From Paraburkholderia hiiakae (GTDB lineage: Bacteria; Pseudomonadota; Gammaproteobacteria; Burkholderiales; Burkholderiaceae): 36,705 nt of DNA. Below the pieces are notes generated by a model. The model saw only the letters and a program-made list of their open reading frames with translations, ran no database searches and had not been told where the DNA came from. Shown in pieces: positions 15,707 through 23,458 of this stretch. Position numbers and translations under genes: made by a program. The stretch is from the NCBI RefSeq assembly GCF_904848665.1, contig NZ_CAJHCQ010000039.1:1-36705 (forward strand). Reading direction: 5' to 3'. Every line of letters begins with the position of its first letter. Positions within the stretch are counted from its first letter, which is position 1.

Positions 15707-15724
15707 GGTTATGCGCTCCGTGGG

Positions 15725-16117
15725 TTAAACCGCTGCGACGCAGTCGATCTCGATGTCGAAACGTCCGGGCCAAGCTGGCACATTAATGAAGATCCGCGCC
15801 GGTGGCTGCGGGCCGAAGAACCGAGCGTAAATCTCGTTGACGACCGGGAACATCTCGACCGATGTGCAGTAGACATTGCACTTGAGCACCTGATCGAGCG
15901 ACGATCCCGCTGTTTCAACGCATAGTTTCAGTTGCTCCAGCACACGTTGAGTCTGCTGTTCGATCGGGGCATCAAGGACTTCGCCGGTCTGCGGATCGAA
16001 CGGCGGCAATCCAGACACATACAGTGTGTCGCCGTGGCGTGTGGCAACCGAAGTCGGTGCCTTCCAGCGCTCGAGCCAGCTGGACAATGGTTCTACACGG
16101 ATGATTTCGCGAGCCAT
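15725..16117 (-). CDS. Rid-family protein with canonical Arg
   Basis: A 130-residue Rid (YjgF/UK114) protein. AAGGAG 6-8 bases upstream supports the ATG at 16117 rather than the frame's earlier start. LYVSGLPPFDPQTGEV (33-48), LEQLKLCVETAGSSLDQVLK (60-79) and the closing PPARIFINVPAWPGRFDIEI carry the family pattern. Arg108 in PPAR occupies the position of the arginine that RidA uses to bind the carboxylate of imine/enamine substrates, so hydrolysis of a reactive imino acid is plausible. The second Rid protein of this window lacks it. It sits between the PEP-mutase-fold gene (44 bases upstream) and the methyltransferase, consistent with removal of a reactive intermediate made by the same operon. 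Confidence 0.9.
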   Translation of the reverse strand: MAREIIRVEPLSSWLERWKAPTSVATRHGDTLYVSGLPPFDPQTGEVLDAPIEQQTQRVLEQLKLCVETAGSSLDQVLKCNVYCTSVEMFPVVNEIYARFFGPQPPARIFINVPAWPGRFDIEIDCVAAV

Positions 16118-16160
16118 TTGAACTCCTTGTAGGCGGGACAATCAATCTGAATGGCGCGCA

Positions 16161-16985
16161 TCATGCGCCGCCAGCGAACAGTGCATTGAGATCCGAGCCC
16201 GATGCGGCGTCTGCAAAACCGTCTAAGCGCCCTTCCGAAAGCGTCTGCGCGGCGCGCATGAAGCCGCCCCACGCAGCTCGCGCGAGTGCGCCGCCCACGC
16301 TGACACGGCGTACGCCCCACATTGCTAGATCCTTCAGCGTCACGGACGAGTCCGCGCTGATCAGTACGTTGACCGGCTTAGGCCCCACTGCCGCGACCAC
16401 GGCTTCGATTTCCTCGCGTGTCCGCACGCCTGGCGCGTAGAGGCAATCCGCGCCCGCCGCGGCATACGCCCGCAGGCGTGCCAGCGTGTCGTCCAGATCA
16501 GGCACGCCAACGAAGAAGTTCTCCGCGCGGCCGATCAGCAGCGTATCGCCACCGCTCTCGTCGATGGCTCGCCGCGCTGCTTTGAGGCGCGCCACTGCGG
16601 TCTCGATCGGAAACAGTGGCGCGGCAGCGTCGCCGGTGGAATCTTCGATCGACAGGCCCGCCACGCCGGTCGCGATTGCGAGTTTCACGCTAGCGGCGAC
16701 GCCGACCGCGTCGTCTCCAAAGCCGCTTTCGAAGTCGGCATTGACCGGCAGGTCTGTGCTCTCAACCACCGCGCGCAGATGCGCAAGGATCTCATCGCGG
16801 CTCACATGGTTGTCGGCACGACCGGTCGACCAGGCGTAGCCCGAACTTGTGGTCGCGATGGCGGCGAAGCCGAGGCTTGCGAGGTAGCGTGCGCTGCCCG
16901 CGTCCCAGGCGTTCGGCAGCGTAAAGCAACCGGCTTCGTGCATGGCGCGGAATGCGGCGCGCTTTTCAGCAATAGAGCGTGGCAT
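16161..16985 (-). CDS. Isocitrate lyase/PEP mutase-fold enzyme
   Basis: A 274-residue TIM-barrel enzyme of the PEP mutase/isocitrate lyase superfamily. The start (PRSIAEKRAAFRAMHEAGCF), LPNAWDAGSARYLASLGFAA (23-42), TTSSGYAWSTGR (45-56), the metal-binding VNADFESGFG (81-90), GLSIEDSTGD (110-119) and ADCLYAPGVR (179-188) match the short oxaloacetate-decarboxylase/carboxyphosphonoenolpyruvate-mutase-like branch. The KKCGH box of true isocitrate lyases is absent. Members cleave or form C-C or C-P bonds next to a 2-oxo acid with Mg2+. The substrate is unknown. It follows the AhpD-fold gene by 48 bases and precedes a Rid gene by 43, suggesting one transcript. Confidence 0.88.
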   Translation of the reverse strand: MPRSIAEKRAAFRAMHEAGCFTLPNAWDAGSARYLASLGFAAIATTSSGYAWSTGRADNHVSRDEILAHLRAVVESTDLPVNADFESGFGDDAVGVAASVKLAIATGVAGLSIEDSTGDAAAPLFPIETAVARLKAARRAIDESGGDTLLIGRAENFFVGVPDLDDTLARLRAYAAAGADCLYAPGVRTREEIEAVVAAVGPKPVNVLISADSSVTLKDLAMWGVRRVSVGGALARAAWGGFMRAAQTLSEGRLDGFADAASGSDLNALFAGGA

Positions 16986-17033
16986 GGCAGAACTCCCGAA
17001 GATGGAGGAAGGCCGTAGGCGGTTCGAACACTG

Positions 17034-17570
17034 TCAAGCGACTTCCGTTTCGACCACGGGAAAATCAATCTCCGTGTCAAAGACGTTATTGATGAAATTC
17101 GTCAGCATGAACTGAGCACTCAGCGAGATGATCTCGACAATATTGGCATCGCTGTACCCTGCTGCGCGCAACTCGTCGAGGTCGCTCTCCGTCACTTTTC
17201 CGCGCGTTTCCATCAGCGTGCGCGCGAACGCTACCGCGGCCGCCACACGAAGGTCTTCCGATTCGCCACGTCGGTTGCGCCGAATCTCGTCGTCGGACAG
17301 TCCGGCGAATTGGCTGGCTACGTAGGTATGGGCACTGAGGCAATACTGACAACCATTGACCTGCGAGACCGCGAGGGCTATGCCGTCGCGCGTCTTCACG
17401 TCGAGCGTTTTTGCGAGGGCGCCCTGCAGGCCGGCCCAGCCATTTATCGCCTGGGGACTCTGCGCCATGATACGAAAGAGGTTGGGCGTTAGCTTGAGCT
17501 GACGCGACACGGCGTCGACGACGGCTTTGGATTCGGCGGGAATCTCCTGAGGAATGGCGATTCGACTCAT
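17034..17570 (-). CDS. Carboxymuconolactone decarboxylase/AhpD-fold protein
   Basis: A 178-residue protein. AGGAG 8 bases upstream supports the ATG at 17570, rejecting a frame extended into the AraC gene. Residues 66-85 hold AVSQVNGCQYCLSAHTYVAS, with Cys74, Cys77 and His81 forming the C-x-x-C-x-x-x-H redox site of AhpD/peroxidase-related proteins. Ending NFINNVFDTEIDFP is typical of the alkylhydroperoxidase-like subgroup. Such proteins reduce peroxides or act as thiol oxidoreductases; decarboxylation is unlikely despite the family name. First enzyme gene after the AraC regulator on the same strand, 170 bases away, which probably contains its promoter. Confidence 0.9.
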   Translation of the reverse strand: MSRIAIPQEIPAESKAVVDAVSRQLKLTPNLFRIMAQSPQAINGWAGLQGALAKTLDVKTRDGIALAVSQVNGCQYCLSAHTYVASQFAGLSDDEIRRNRRGESEDLRVAAAVAFARTLMETRGKVTESDLDELRAAGYSDANIVEIISLSAQFMLTNFINNVFDTEIDFPVVETEVA

Positions 17571-17739
17571 GGCAATGCTCCTGATTCGGTATGAACTGCG
17601 GTTGATCGCTGCGGGAACGGGTGTCCCTGCATTGACAGGCAGTCTAGGAGCGATCGCGATGCGCAGGATCCGGGAAACGTGCGCGAAAGTCCGCCGCATT
17701 TGGCGTGCCGAAAAGCTATCGGGAGAGGCCGGACGCAGA

Positions 17740-18705
17740 TCAGGTCGAAAGTGGGCGTGCCCCATACTCCGCGGGCGTCGTGCCGTAAATCTCGCGGAAA
17801 GCGCGCGCGAAGGCGCCGCGGCTGGCATAACCGGCATTGCGGGCCACCTGGTCGAGCGCGAGGTCGCCAGCGCGAAGCTGGGCGGCGGCCTGGCGCATAC
17901 GAATATCGCGAAGCACTTGCATCGGCGGTTGGCCGAACGCCGCCGAGAAGCGAGCCATGAATGCCGAACGGCTCAAGCACGAGACCTGGGCCAGACTTTC
18001 AACGGTGTGCGGCGCGGAAGGTCGTGCAGTCATCTCGGCGAACGCGCGCGCGATCTGCAGGTCACCGAGCAGTGCAAACCGCTCCATCCATAGGGCGCTG
18101 CTTTTCAGGGAGCGACGCACGAGCGCGACGATCACCTGCTTGAGTAGCGCGCCTGACATGGCGCCGGCACCGATTTCCTGAGCCATCAGTTCGTCGAACG
18201 CAGTGCGCAGATACATCTCCAGACGATCGGACGGATTGAATTGCTCAACGATCGGCGCCGAGAGTGCTTCGAACAGATTGATGGATGCGCCAAAGGCCGC
18301 GTTGAAGTAACCGCAGATCATCACGATCATGGGCTCTGTCGAGCCCGCGCGGAACCGATTGATCGAATCAACCACTCGCTTGTGCTCGCGGCCGGAAACA
18401 AGGACCGGCGCGATCCCCGCGAGATTCGAAGGCACCTCGAGTTTGAGCGGATGGTGCGGCGGAACAATCAGTAGCGTGTGCGGCGCGAGGGCTACTGAAT
18501 CGGCGCCAGCGATGTGAAGCAGTCCTTCGCCCGCGAGGGCGTAGTGGATGCCCGGTGCCTCGTTGCCGTCCAGTTCCAGCACGAATCCTTCGCTGACGAG
18601 GCATTCGGACAGAGCCAGCACGCGAATTTCGAGCAGCGAGATTAGCTCGTCCAGATGAGCTGGTGAGAGGCGCGAGGAAGGCGACGACGGCGTTGCGGTT
18701 GACAT
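17740..18705 (-). CDS. AraC-family transcriptional regulator (cupin N-terminal domain)
   Basis: A 321-residue regulator from the ATG at 18705. The N-terminal domain is a cupin-like sensor (GIHYALAGEGLLHIAGADSV, then LAPHTLLIVPPHHPLKLEV). The C-terminal ~95 residues hold two helix-turn-helix units: VESLAQVSCLSRSAFMARFS, and LDQVARNAGYASRGAFARAF followed by REIYGTTPAEY. The ligand is unknown. It is transcribed in the same direction as the four enzyme genes that follow and is the likely activator or repressor of that set. An open frame continues upstream to 18924 but lacks family-like sequence. An IS6-type left end lies about 245 bases upstream and could supply or disrupt promoter sequence. Confidence 0.9.
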   Translation of the reverse strand: MSTATPSSPSSRLSPAHLDELISLLEIRVLALSECLVSEGFVLELDGNEAPGIHYALAGEGLLHIAGADSVALAPHTLLIVPPHHPLKLEVPSNLAGIAPVLVSGREHKRVVDSINRFRAGSTEPMIVMICGYFNAAFGASINLFEALSAPIVEQFNPSDRLEMYLRTAFDELMAQEIGAGAMSGALLKQVIVALVRRSLKSSALWMERFALLGDLQIARAFAEMTARPSAPHTVESLAQVSCLSRSAFMARFSAAFGQPPMQVLRDIRMRQAAAQLRAGDLALDQVARNAGYASRGAFARAFREIYGTTPAEYGARPLST

Positions 18706-18950
18706 TCGTTCGGGAGGCGACGGCAATTTCGCCCAGTCGGGAACGCGATGACGGATTGTCTCACGATCGGAGCGAGGCCCTGACTCGCCCTTGGCTCGCT
18801 CCGTGATGAACCTCCTCACAATCCTGCTGATGTGGCTCTGGAATACTCGCAGGCATTGGATATGACAAAGGTCTCGACAACAGTGCGTCGACGCTCGGCT
18901 GTCGAAGGGGCCGGTGTTGCGCACGTAAAGCGACTTTCCTCGGTAAAGGG

Positions 18951-19722
18951 GGCTCTGTTGCAGTAAAGCGGTCCGCTATGATGTGAGGAACGACACGAAC
19001 GGCTGAAAGCCAGATGAAAACGTTGAATCCAGCGGTGACCCGAGTGCTCAAACGCCTTCATTATCCGCTCGACGTGATTCTGACTTGCGTGCGCTGGTAC
19101 GTAGCCTATCCGCTAAGCCTACGGCACCTTGAAGACATGATGGCTGAGCGAGGCGTTTCGGTCGATCATTCGACAGTACACCGCTGGGCCATCAAGCTGT
19201 TGCCGGTACTGGAGAAAGCATTTCGGCGCCGCAAGCGGCCGGTCGGTATGAGCTGGCGGATGGACGAGACGTACATCCGCGTCAAGGGGGAATGGCGGTA
19301 TCTTTACCGGGCCGTCGACAAGGACGGCCATACCATTGACTTCCTGCTTCGCGCCCATCGGGACAAGACTGCGGCCCAGCGTTACTTTGAGAAATCGATC
19401 GCCCAGAACAGCGTCCCCGAGACGGTAACCATCGACAAAAGCGGCGCCAATCTCGCCGCGCTCGAAGCGGTCAATGCCGAACGTGAAGCGCCCATCAAGA
19501 TCCGCCAGTCCAAATATCTCAATAACCTCGTCGAGCAGGACCATCGGGCGATCAAGCGACGAACACGGCCTATGCTGGGGTTCAAGACCTTTCGTTGTGC
19601 CCAGGTTCTTCTGGCCGGCATTGAGATTATGCACATGATCAGAAAAGGACAGATGAAATGTCCCCGCGGAACTCATCCGTCCGCCGCTGATCAATTCTAC
19701 GATCTCATAATATAAGCAATAC
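18951..19722 (+). mobile_element. IS6-family insertion sequence, right end missing
   Basis: The left terminal repeat begins GGCTCTGTTGCA at 18951, the form typical of IS6/IS26-type elements, 63 bases before the transposase start. I looked for its inverted partner (TGCAACAGAGCC or close variants) in the few hundred bases after the transposase and did not find it. The transposase stop is followed almost at once by the interrupted ParE-like frame. The right limit given is therefore approximate. This pattern fits IS6-type adjacent deletion or later loss of the right end. Confidence 0.7.
19014..19715 (+). CDS. tnpA: IS6-family transposase
   Basis: A full-length 233-residue transposase. The N-terminal helix-turn-helix region holds RHLEDMMAERGVSVDHSTVH. 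The DDE catalytic residues are Asp84 (SWRMDETYIRVKG), Asp141 (VTIDKSGAN) and Glu174 (NNLVEQDHRAIKRR), with the normal 33-residue gap between the last two. These enzymes form cointegrates by replicative or conservative transposition and promote deletions next to the element. The reading frame is intact, so it could still act if both ends were present, but the right terminal repeat is not visible. Inserted between the AraC-controlled operon and a toxin remnant. Confidence 0.95.
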   Translation: MKTLNPAVTRVLKRLHYPLDVILTCVRWYVAYPLSLRHLEDMMAERGVSVDHSTVHRWAIKLLPVLEKAFRRRKRPVGMSWRMDETYIRVKGEWRYLYRAVDKDGHTIDFLLRAHRDKTAAQRYFEKSIAQNSVPETVTIDKSGANLAALEAVNAEREAPIKIRQSKYLNNLVEQDHRAIKRRTRPMLGFKTFRCAQVLLAGIEIMHMIRKGQMKCPRGTHPSAADQFYDLII

Positions 19723-19723
19723 T

Positions 19724-19927
19724 ATGCATATCGATCGCACTCACTCCTTGCGCCTTACCGAGACAAAGCCACTGGACATCCCAGGCCTGCGCTCATGCCC
19801 TCTCGATCACTACCCGCATCTAATCTTTTACATTGAGCGCAAGGATCACGTCGAGGTTTGGCGCGTGCTCAACGGCAAGCGTGATACTCCGGCGTGGATG
19901 TCGAGCGATGACAGCGAGTTCCATTGA
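19724..19927 (+). pseudogene. ParE/RelE-type toxin, N-terminus lost
   Basis: The frame carries the C-terminal half of a ParE-like toxin: LRLTETKPLDIPGLRSCPLD, then HYPHLIFYIERKDHVEVWRV and LNGKRDTPAWM. These are the last three strands of the RelE/ParE fold (G-L-R-S, I-F-Y, V-x-R-V-L-x-x-x-R-D). Intact proteins are about 95-105 residues; here the first 35-45 are gone, and the break lies at the expected position of the IS6 right end. The ATG at 19724 is only an accidental in-frame codon. No antitoxin gene remains upstream. The fragment is probably inert. Confidence 0.75.
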
Positions 19928-20028
19928 CGCCATCTGCACGGTGCAAGGCCTGCGAGCAATCCGGCATCGCGGGCTTCTTCGTTTTCAAGCCATGACGAAA
20001 GCAAAACCGTTTGACGTGACATTCCCCT

Positions 20029-20181
20029 TTATCTGACGCCATTCACTTCGCGTACGAATTCGAGGTGCGCTTCCTCAAGCTGTTCGGCACAGCGCGCATA
20101 GAGCCAGCCAGGGCCATTGTCGGTGCTGTACATGCCGCGGCACAAACCCTTGAGCCGTATCGTCATGGCTCCATCCGACAT
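20029..20181 (-). CDS. Possible small protein, 50 aa
   Basis: A clean 50-codon frame begins at ATG 20181 and reads MSDGAMTIRLKGLCRGMYST, then DNGPGWLYARCAEQLEEAHL and EFVREVNGVR. The Trp/Tyr/Cys content and the amphipathic C-terminal helix look like protein rather than noise. The ribosome site (AGCAGG) is weak. It may be an independent small gene or the tail of a longer gene broken by rearrangement, given the adjacent toxin remnant and truncated LysR. I do not recognise it. Confidence 0.4.
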   Translation of the reverse strand: MSDGAMTIRLKGLCRGMYSTDNGPGWLYARCAEQLEEAHLEFVREVNGVR

Positions 20182-20279
20182 GGACCTGCTCACTCGCGGT
20201 GCGTGGGCGAGAACCGGACGTTAGATCACACATCCCGACTCGATCCCAAATGGAATAATCAAGCACAGTGAAGGCTCAA

Positions 20280-20753
20280 TCATGATCTGAACCCGCCTGC
20301 CGATGGATCTTCCTCAGCACTGCACAGCAATCGGAACGCGCTCCACCAGAAAGTCGACGAACGATTGGTTGCGTGCTGGACGATACGCACACGCGGATAC
20401 TCAGCCATGAACTTCGGAATCAACTCGGCCAGCGCCAATTGTGCGAAGGCGACCGAGCACGTCATGCGTATGGTTCCACTCGGCTCCGCCGTGCGTTGAC
20501 GCACGACGCTCTCGGCGGCTTCGGCTTCCACCAGCATGGCGACCGCGTGCTTGTAAAACGCCTCGCCGACATCCGTCACGACGAAGCGCCGCGAAGTCCG
20601 CTGAATCAGCCTTGCGTCGAGCGCGGCCTCGAGGGCAAGAATACGACGGCTCAAGCTCGACTTGGGCACTTCAAGCGCATGAGCCGCCGCAGTGATGCTT
20701 TTGTGTTCGACTACCTGCACAAAATAGTAGATATCGTTCAGATCGAGCATCAT
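20280..20753 (-). pseudogene. LysR-family regulator, truncated by frameshift
   Basis: The first 130 residues are a normal LysR N-terminus: winged helix-turn-helix (NDIYYFVQVVEHKSITAAAH, then ALEVPKSSLSRRILALEAAL) and the start of the effector domain (IRMTCSVAFAQLALAELIPK). After YPRVRIVQHATNR the frame changes to unrelated residues and stops at 157, while the alternative frame continues in LysR style (FVDFLVERVPIAVQC) for 15 codons and then stops. About half of the roughly 300-residue protein is missing. It is divergent from the isochorismatase-fold gene, which it presumably once regulated. The remaining DNA-binding half could still bind as a truncated repressor. Confidence 0.75.
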
Positions 20754-20894
20754 CCCGCCCTTTTATCCGAAAGTCTCATGGATGGGATGATAAGTCCATT
20801 TTTCCTGGATTGTTCGGCGTTTGTCCCATGGCTATAGTCCATTCAAGCCCGCGACGTTGATCGACCGACCGCGTGGACGGCCACGGAGCCCATC
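20754..20894. promoter_or_regulatory. Divergent promoter region, truncated lysR / isochorismatase-fold gene
   Basis: A 141-base gap between divergent genes, the usual place for a LysR operator (T-N11-A). The CCATGGCTATAGTCCATT stretch (about 20826-20843) contains a possible -10-like TATAGT for the plus-strand gene. No unique operator could be fixed by eye. Confidence 0.35.
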
Positions 20895-21650
20895 ATGGAC
20901 CGACGCCAATTCCTGAACCAGTCGAACGCCGCAGTCGCAGCCACGGTGCTCGCCGCGGGCACGAGCCTCTTCGGCGCAACACAGGCCGCAGCCGCAACCA
21001 ACCCTTCCAGTGGAAGCAAGATCATGAACTCGACTTCGTCACACGTCCTCGAACGCCTGACCCGCGATAACGCGGTCCTTCTTCTCGTCGATCATCAGTT
21101 GGGCCTCTACACCGGCGTGCGCGACATCGAGACCCTGCAGCTAAAGCACAATGTCGTAGCACTCGCGAAGGCGGCCCTTGTGCTGAAGGTACCTGTGATC
21201 GTCACCACCACAACGGAAAAGATGTGGGGGCCGCTGATCCCCGAACTGGCCGAGGCGCTTCCGGGCGTCCGGCATATTGAACGGACCACGGTGAACGCCT
21301 GGGACGACCGCCGCGTGGTCGAAGCGATCAAAGCCACCGGCCGCAAGAAGCTCATCATCACCGGCATCTCCACGGACGTCTGTCTAGCGTTTCCGGCTAT
21401 CTCGGCCATCGCGGACGGTTATGCAAGTTACGCGGTCATCGACGCATCCGGTGGCTTCAGCCAGACGCAAGTCGATATGGGCGTGCTGCGCATGCAGCAA
21501 GCGGGCGTGATACCGGTCGGCTACTCCAATGTCGCCGTGGAGATGCTTGCCGACAATGCCGCCCCCGCAGCGCAAGCAGTCTATGCCGCACTGGGAATCC
21601 CGTTTGCGGGGCTCGTCTTCGACTTGAAGCAGGCCTTTGCCAAAGGGTAA
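20895..21650 (+). CDS. Isochorismatase-fold cysteine hydrolase with Tat-like leader (YcaC type)
   Basis: A 251-residue protein. Residues 1-34 look like an export signal with a twin-arginine-like start (DRRQFLNQ) and a hydrophobic Ala-rich core ending QAAAA. The hydrolase domain follows: VLLLVDHQLGLYTG, with Asp66 as the expected catalytic acid, ERTTVNAWDDRRV (129-141) and ISTDVCLAFPA, with Cys163 as nucleophile. The NAWDD sequence and length match the YcaC-like branch, whose substrate is unknown. A second in-frame ATG at residue 44 (MNSTSS) would give a cytosolic form, and most relatives lack a leader. It is divergent from a truncated LysR gene. The predicted export should be treated with moderate confidence. 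Confidence 0.88.
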   Translation: MDRRQFLNQSNAAVAATVLAAGTSLFGATQAAAATNPSSGSKIMNSTSSHVLERLTRDNAVLLLVDHQLGLYTGVRDIETLQLKHNVVALAKAALVLKVPVIVTTTTEKMWGPLIPELAEALPGVRHIERTTVNAWDDRRVVEAIKATGRKKLIITGISTDVCLAFPAISAIADGYASYAVIDASGGFSQTQVDMGVLRMQQAGVIPVGYSNVAVEMLADNAAPAAQAVYAALGIPFAGLVFDLKQAFAKG

Positions 21651-22347
21651 ATGTAGTGTCACCACCTGGACGACTTGTTGCGCATGATCGTTCTTTGTGG
21701 TCTAGCAGTTGGCAGCGGATCGGGTCGCGGCAATCGCGATAATTCTTTATCTCGCCAGGGAGAGATCAAGCGATGTAAATCGTGCCCGCTAGGCGCCCCA
21801 TCATGTGAGAGGCGCTATATCCTCGCTATTGCTTAGTCATCCGATGCGAATAGTTGCAACACTGACCCGGCATTCAAGATTCGAGACGTACTGGCCGCCG
21901 GGCGGCCCCCTGGCGGATGAAGGAATGTCTGCAGCACGCTGACGGATGGACTGTTAGTTGCAAGATATGCCATGATGTATCTTGCGATCCAAAGTTCACA
22001 TATAAGAAATTATCGAAGTTTTTGATGCCGCCGCTAATTGTATTTATTTTAAATGTTGCTTGCGGATTCCATCGGTCATGCGCAACCGTCGAACCGACAC
22101 GTCGATGTAACGGCTGTGGAAACTGCCACGAATCAGCCATTTCCAATTTTTCCTGATTCCGTCATTTCCGCAACGAAGGAGGACTTTGCTTCCTACGTGT
22201 GGGCAAAGTCAGACAATGATCGTTCAGTAATTCATCTCAACATCCGGGGCCACAGACAAACAGAAAGTTGATGCATTATTGGCTCGGCTCGCCCCTGTTG
22301 AACGCACGCAATTCACTGACTCTCAGGTTACTGGGTGTAGATTCGAC
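21651..22347. other. Intergenic region with AT-rich patch, no gene
   Basis: About 700 bases between two modules. Short frames occur but lack family-like sequence. The part from about 21950 to 22070 is much richer in A/T than the surroundings (TTTATTTTAAATGTT near 22043) and contains the palindrome listed separately. This may be a lost promoter or foreign DNA. Confidence 0.45.
21960..21985. repeat. Inverted repeat GCAAGATA-N10-TATCTTGC
   Basis: Perfect 8-base arms at 21960-21967 and 21978-21985 with a 10-base spacer, in AT-rich DNA. Arm length and spacing resemble a dimeric repressor operator. There is no T-run, and no intact gene starts just downstream. Confidence 0.45.
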
Positions 22348-23277
22348 TCATTCGATGCCTGCTGCGAGCCTTTCGGCCAACCGCTCTCGCTCGAACGCTT
22401 CGACAACGAAGTCGACAAATACTCGCGTTTTCGCCGGCAGGAGCGCTCGCGTAGCGTAGTAGATCGAAATTGATCCGGCGTTCGTGTACCAGCGCGGTAG
22501 CAATCGTATGAGTTCTCCCCGTTCGATTGACGACAGCACGTCTGACACGGACAGCAGCGCAACGCCCAGTCCGAGAATCGCCGCTTCACGCATCGCTGCC
22601 GGGTCGTTGACCATGATGGTCTCGCGAAGTTGCGCTGGCTTTTCGCTCCCTGCTGTGTCACGCATCGTCCGGTGACGTACGCGTCCTGTGCGGCTCGAGC
22701 GCATCACGATGCCGTCGAGTTGCGCAAGATCTCCGGGATCGGCCGGTGGTACGCGACCTGCGATGTAGGCCGGGGACGCAACCGCCACGAGATGTGCAGG
22801 CGCCAACGCGCGAGACACGACACCGGGTGCGAGATCGAATCCACCGCCCAGCGCCGCGTCGTATCCCTCTGCGACCAGGTCGACCTGCCGGTTTTCGAAG
22901 TGCCAATCCAGACGAACCATCGGATAGCGCGCGAGGAACGCCGGCAGCAGCGGCATGACGTACGTGATGCCGAACGTCGGCGCCAGGCTGACCTTCAGCA
23001 CGCCCGCCGGCTCACTACGGTCGGTCGAGACGGACGCGATTGCTGCCTGCAAGGCGTCCAGATTGCCACCAATTTCCATTAGAAAGCGCTCTCCCGCCTC
23101 GGTCAGCGTGAGCTTGCGGGTCGAGCGCTGGAACAGCCGCACGCCGAGATTGCGTTCTAGCAGGGCAACGTTGCGACTGACCGCGGCGGGCGTCAATGCA
23201 AGACGCCGCGCCGCTGCCGAGAAGCTTCCCGTTTCAGCACTGCGCGCGAACGATTCGAGGTTGGCGAGGGTTTCCAT
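22348..23277 (-). CDS. LysR-family transcriptional regulator
   Basis: A 309-residue regulator of standard length from the ATG at 23277. The N-terminal DNA-binding domain is textbook: METLANLESFARSAETGSFS, AAARRLALTPAAVSRNVALL and ERNLGVRLFQRSTRKLTLTE. The effector domain starts LKVSLAPTFGITYVMPLLPA, contains VDLVAEGYDAALGGG and ends with the usual F-VDFVVEAF helix. This subgroup (CrgA-like) frequently controls a divergent oxidoreductase. Here that is the F420/NADP-type reductase at 23459, with 181 bases between. The ligand is unknown. Confidence 0.93.
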   Translation of the reverse strand: METLANLESFARSAETGSFSAAARRLALTPAAVSRNVALLERNLGVRLFQRSTRKLTLTEAGERFLMEIGGNLDALQAAIASVSTDRSEPAGVLKVSLAPTFGITYVMPLLPAFLARYPMVRLDWHFENRQVDLVAEGYDAALGGGFDLAPGVVSRALAPAHLVAVASPAYIAGRVPPADPGDLAQLDGIVMRSSRTGRVRHRTMRDTAGSEKPAQLRETIMVNDPAAMREAAILGLGVALLSVSDVLSSIERGELIRLLPRWYTNAGSISIYYATRALLPAKTRVFVDFVVEAFERERLAERLAAGIE

Positions 23278-23458
23278 GTCGGATATTAAAGCATCACTTG
23301 AAAATAATTCAAGCAATTACCGACTAATCATCGAGCAATAAAAGCGCCAACATTCGCTCACCGAGCTTTGGGGAGAGAACGTCTGATTAACTTCCCCTCG
23401 GCCGCACAGACGTCTGTTTTGTCACTGGATTCACCACCCTTCAATCAGGAGCATCGTT
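23278..23458. promoter_or_regulatory. Divergent promoter region, lysR / NADP reductase
   Basis: The region contains AT-rich sequence near 23297-23340 (AAAATAATTCAAGCAATTAC), likely the LysR operator and promoters. TCAGGAGCATCGTT supplies the AGGAG ribosome site (23446-23450) of the reductase at 23459. Confidence 0.45.

Noticed and set aside
17571..17837. Extension of the AhpD-fold protein into the AraC gene
   Set aside because: AGGAG and the family-like N-terminus fix the start at 17570; upstream residues overlap the AraC coding region out of frame.
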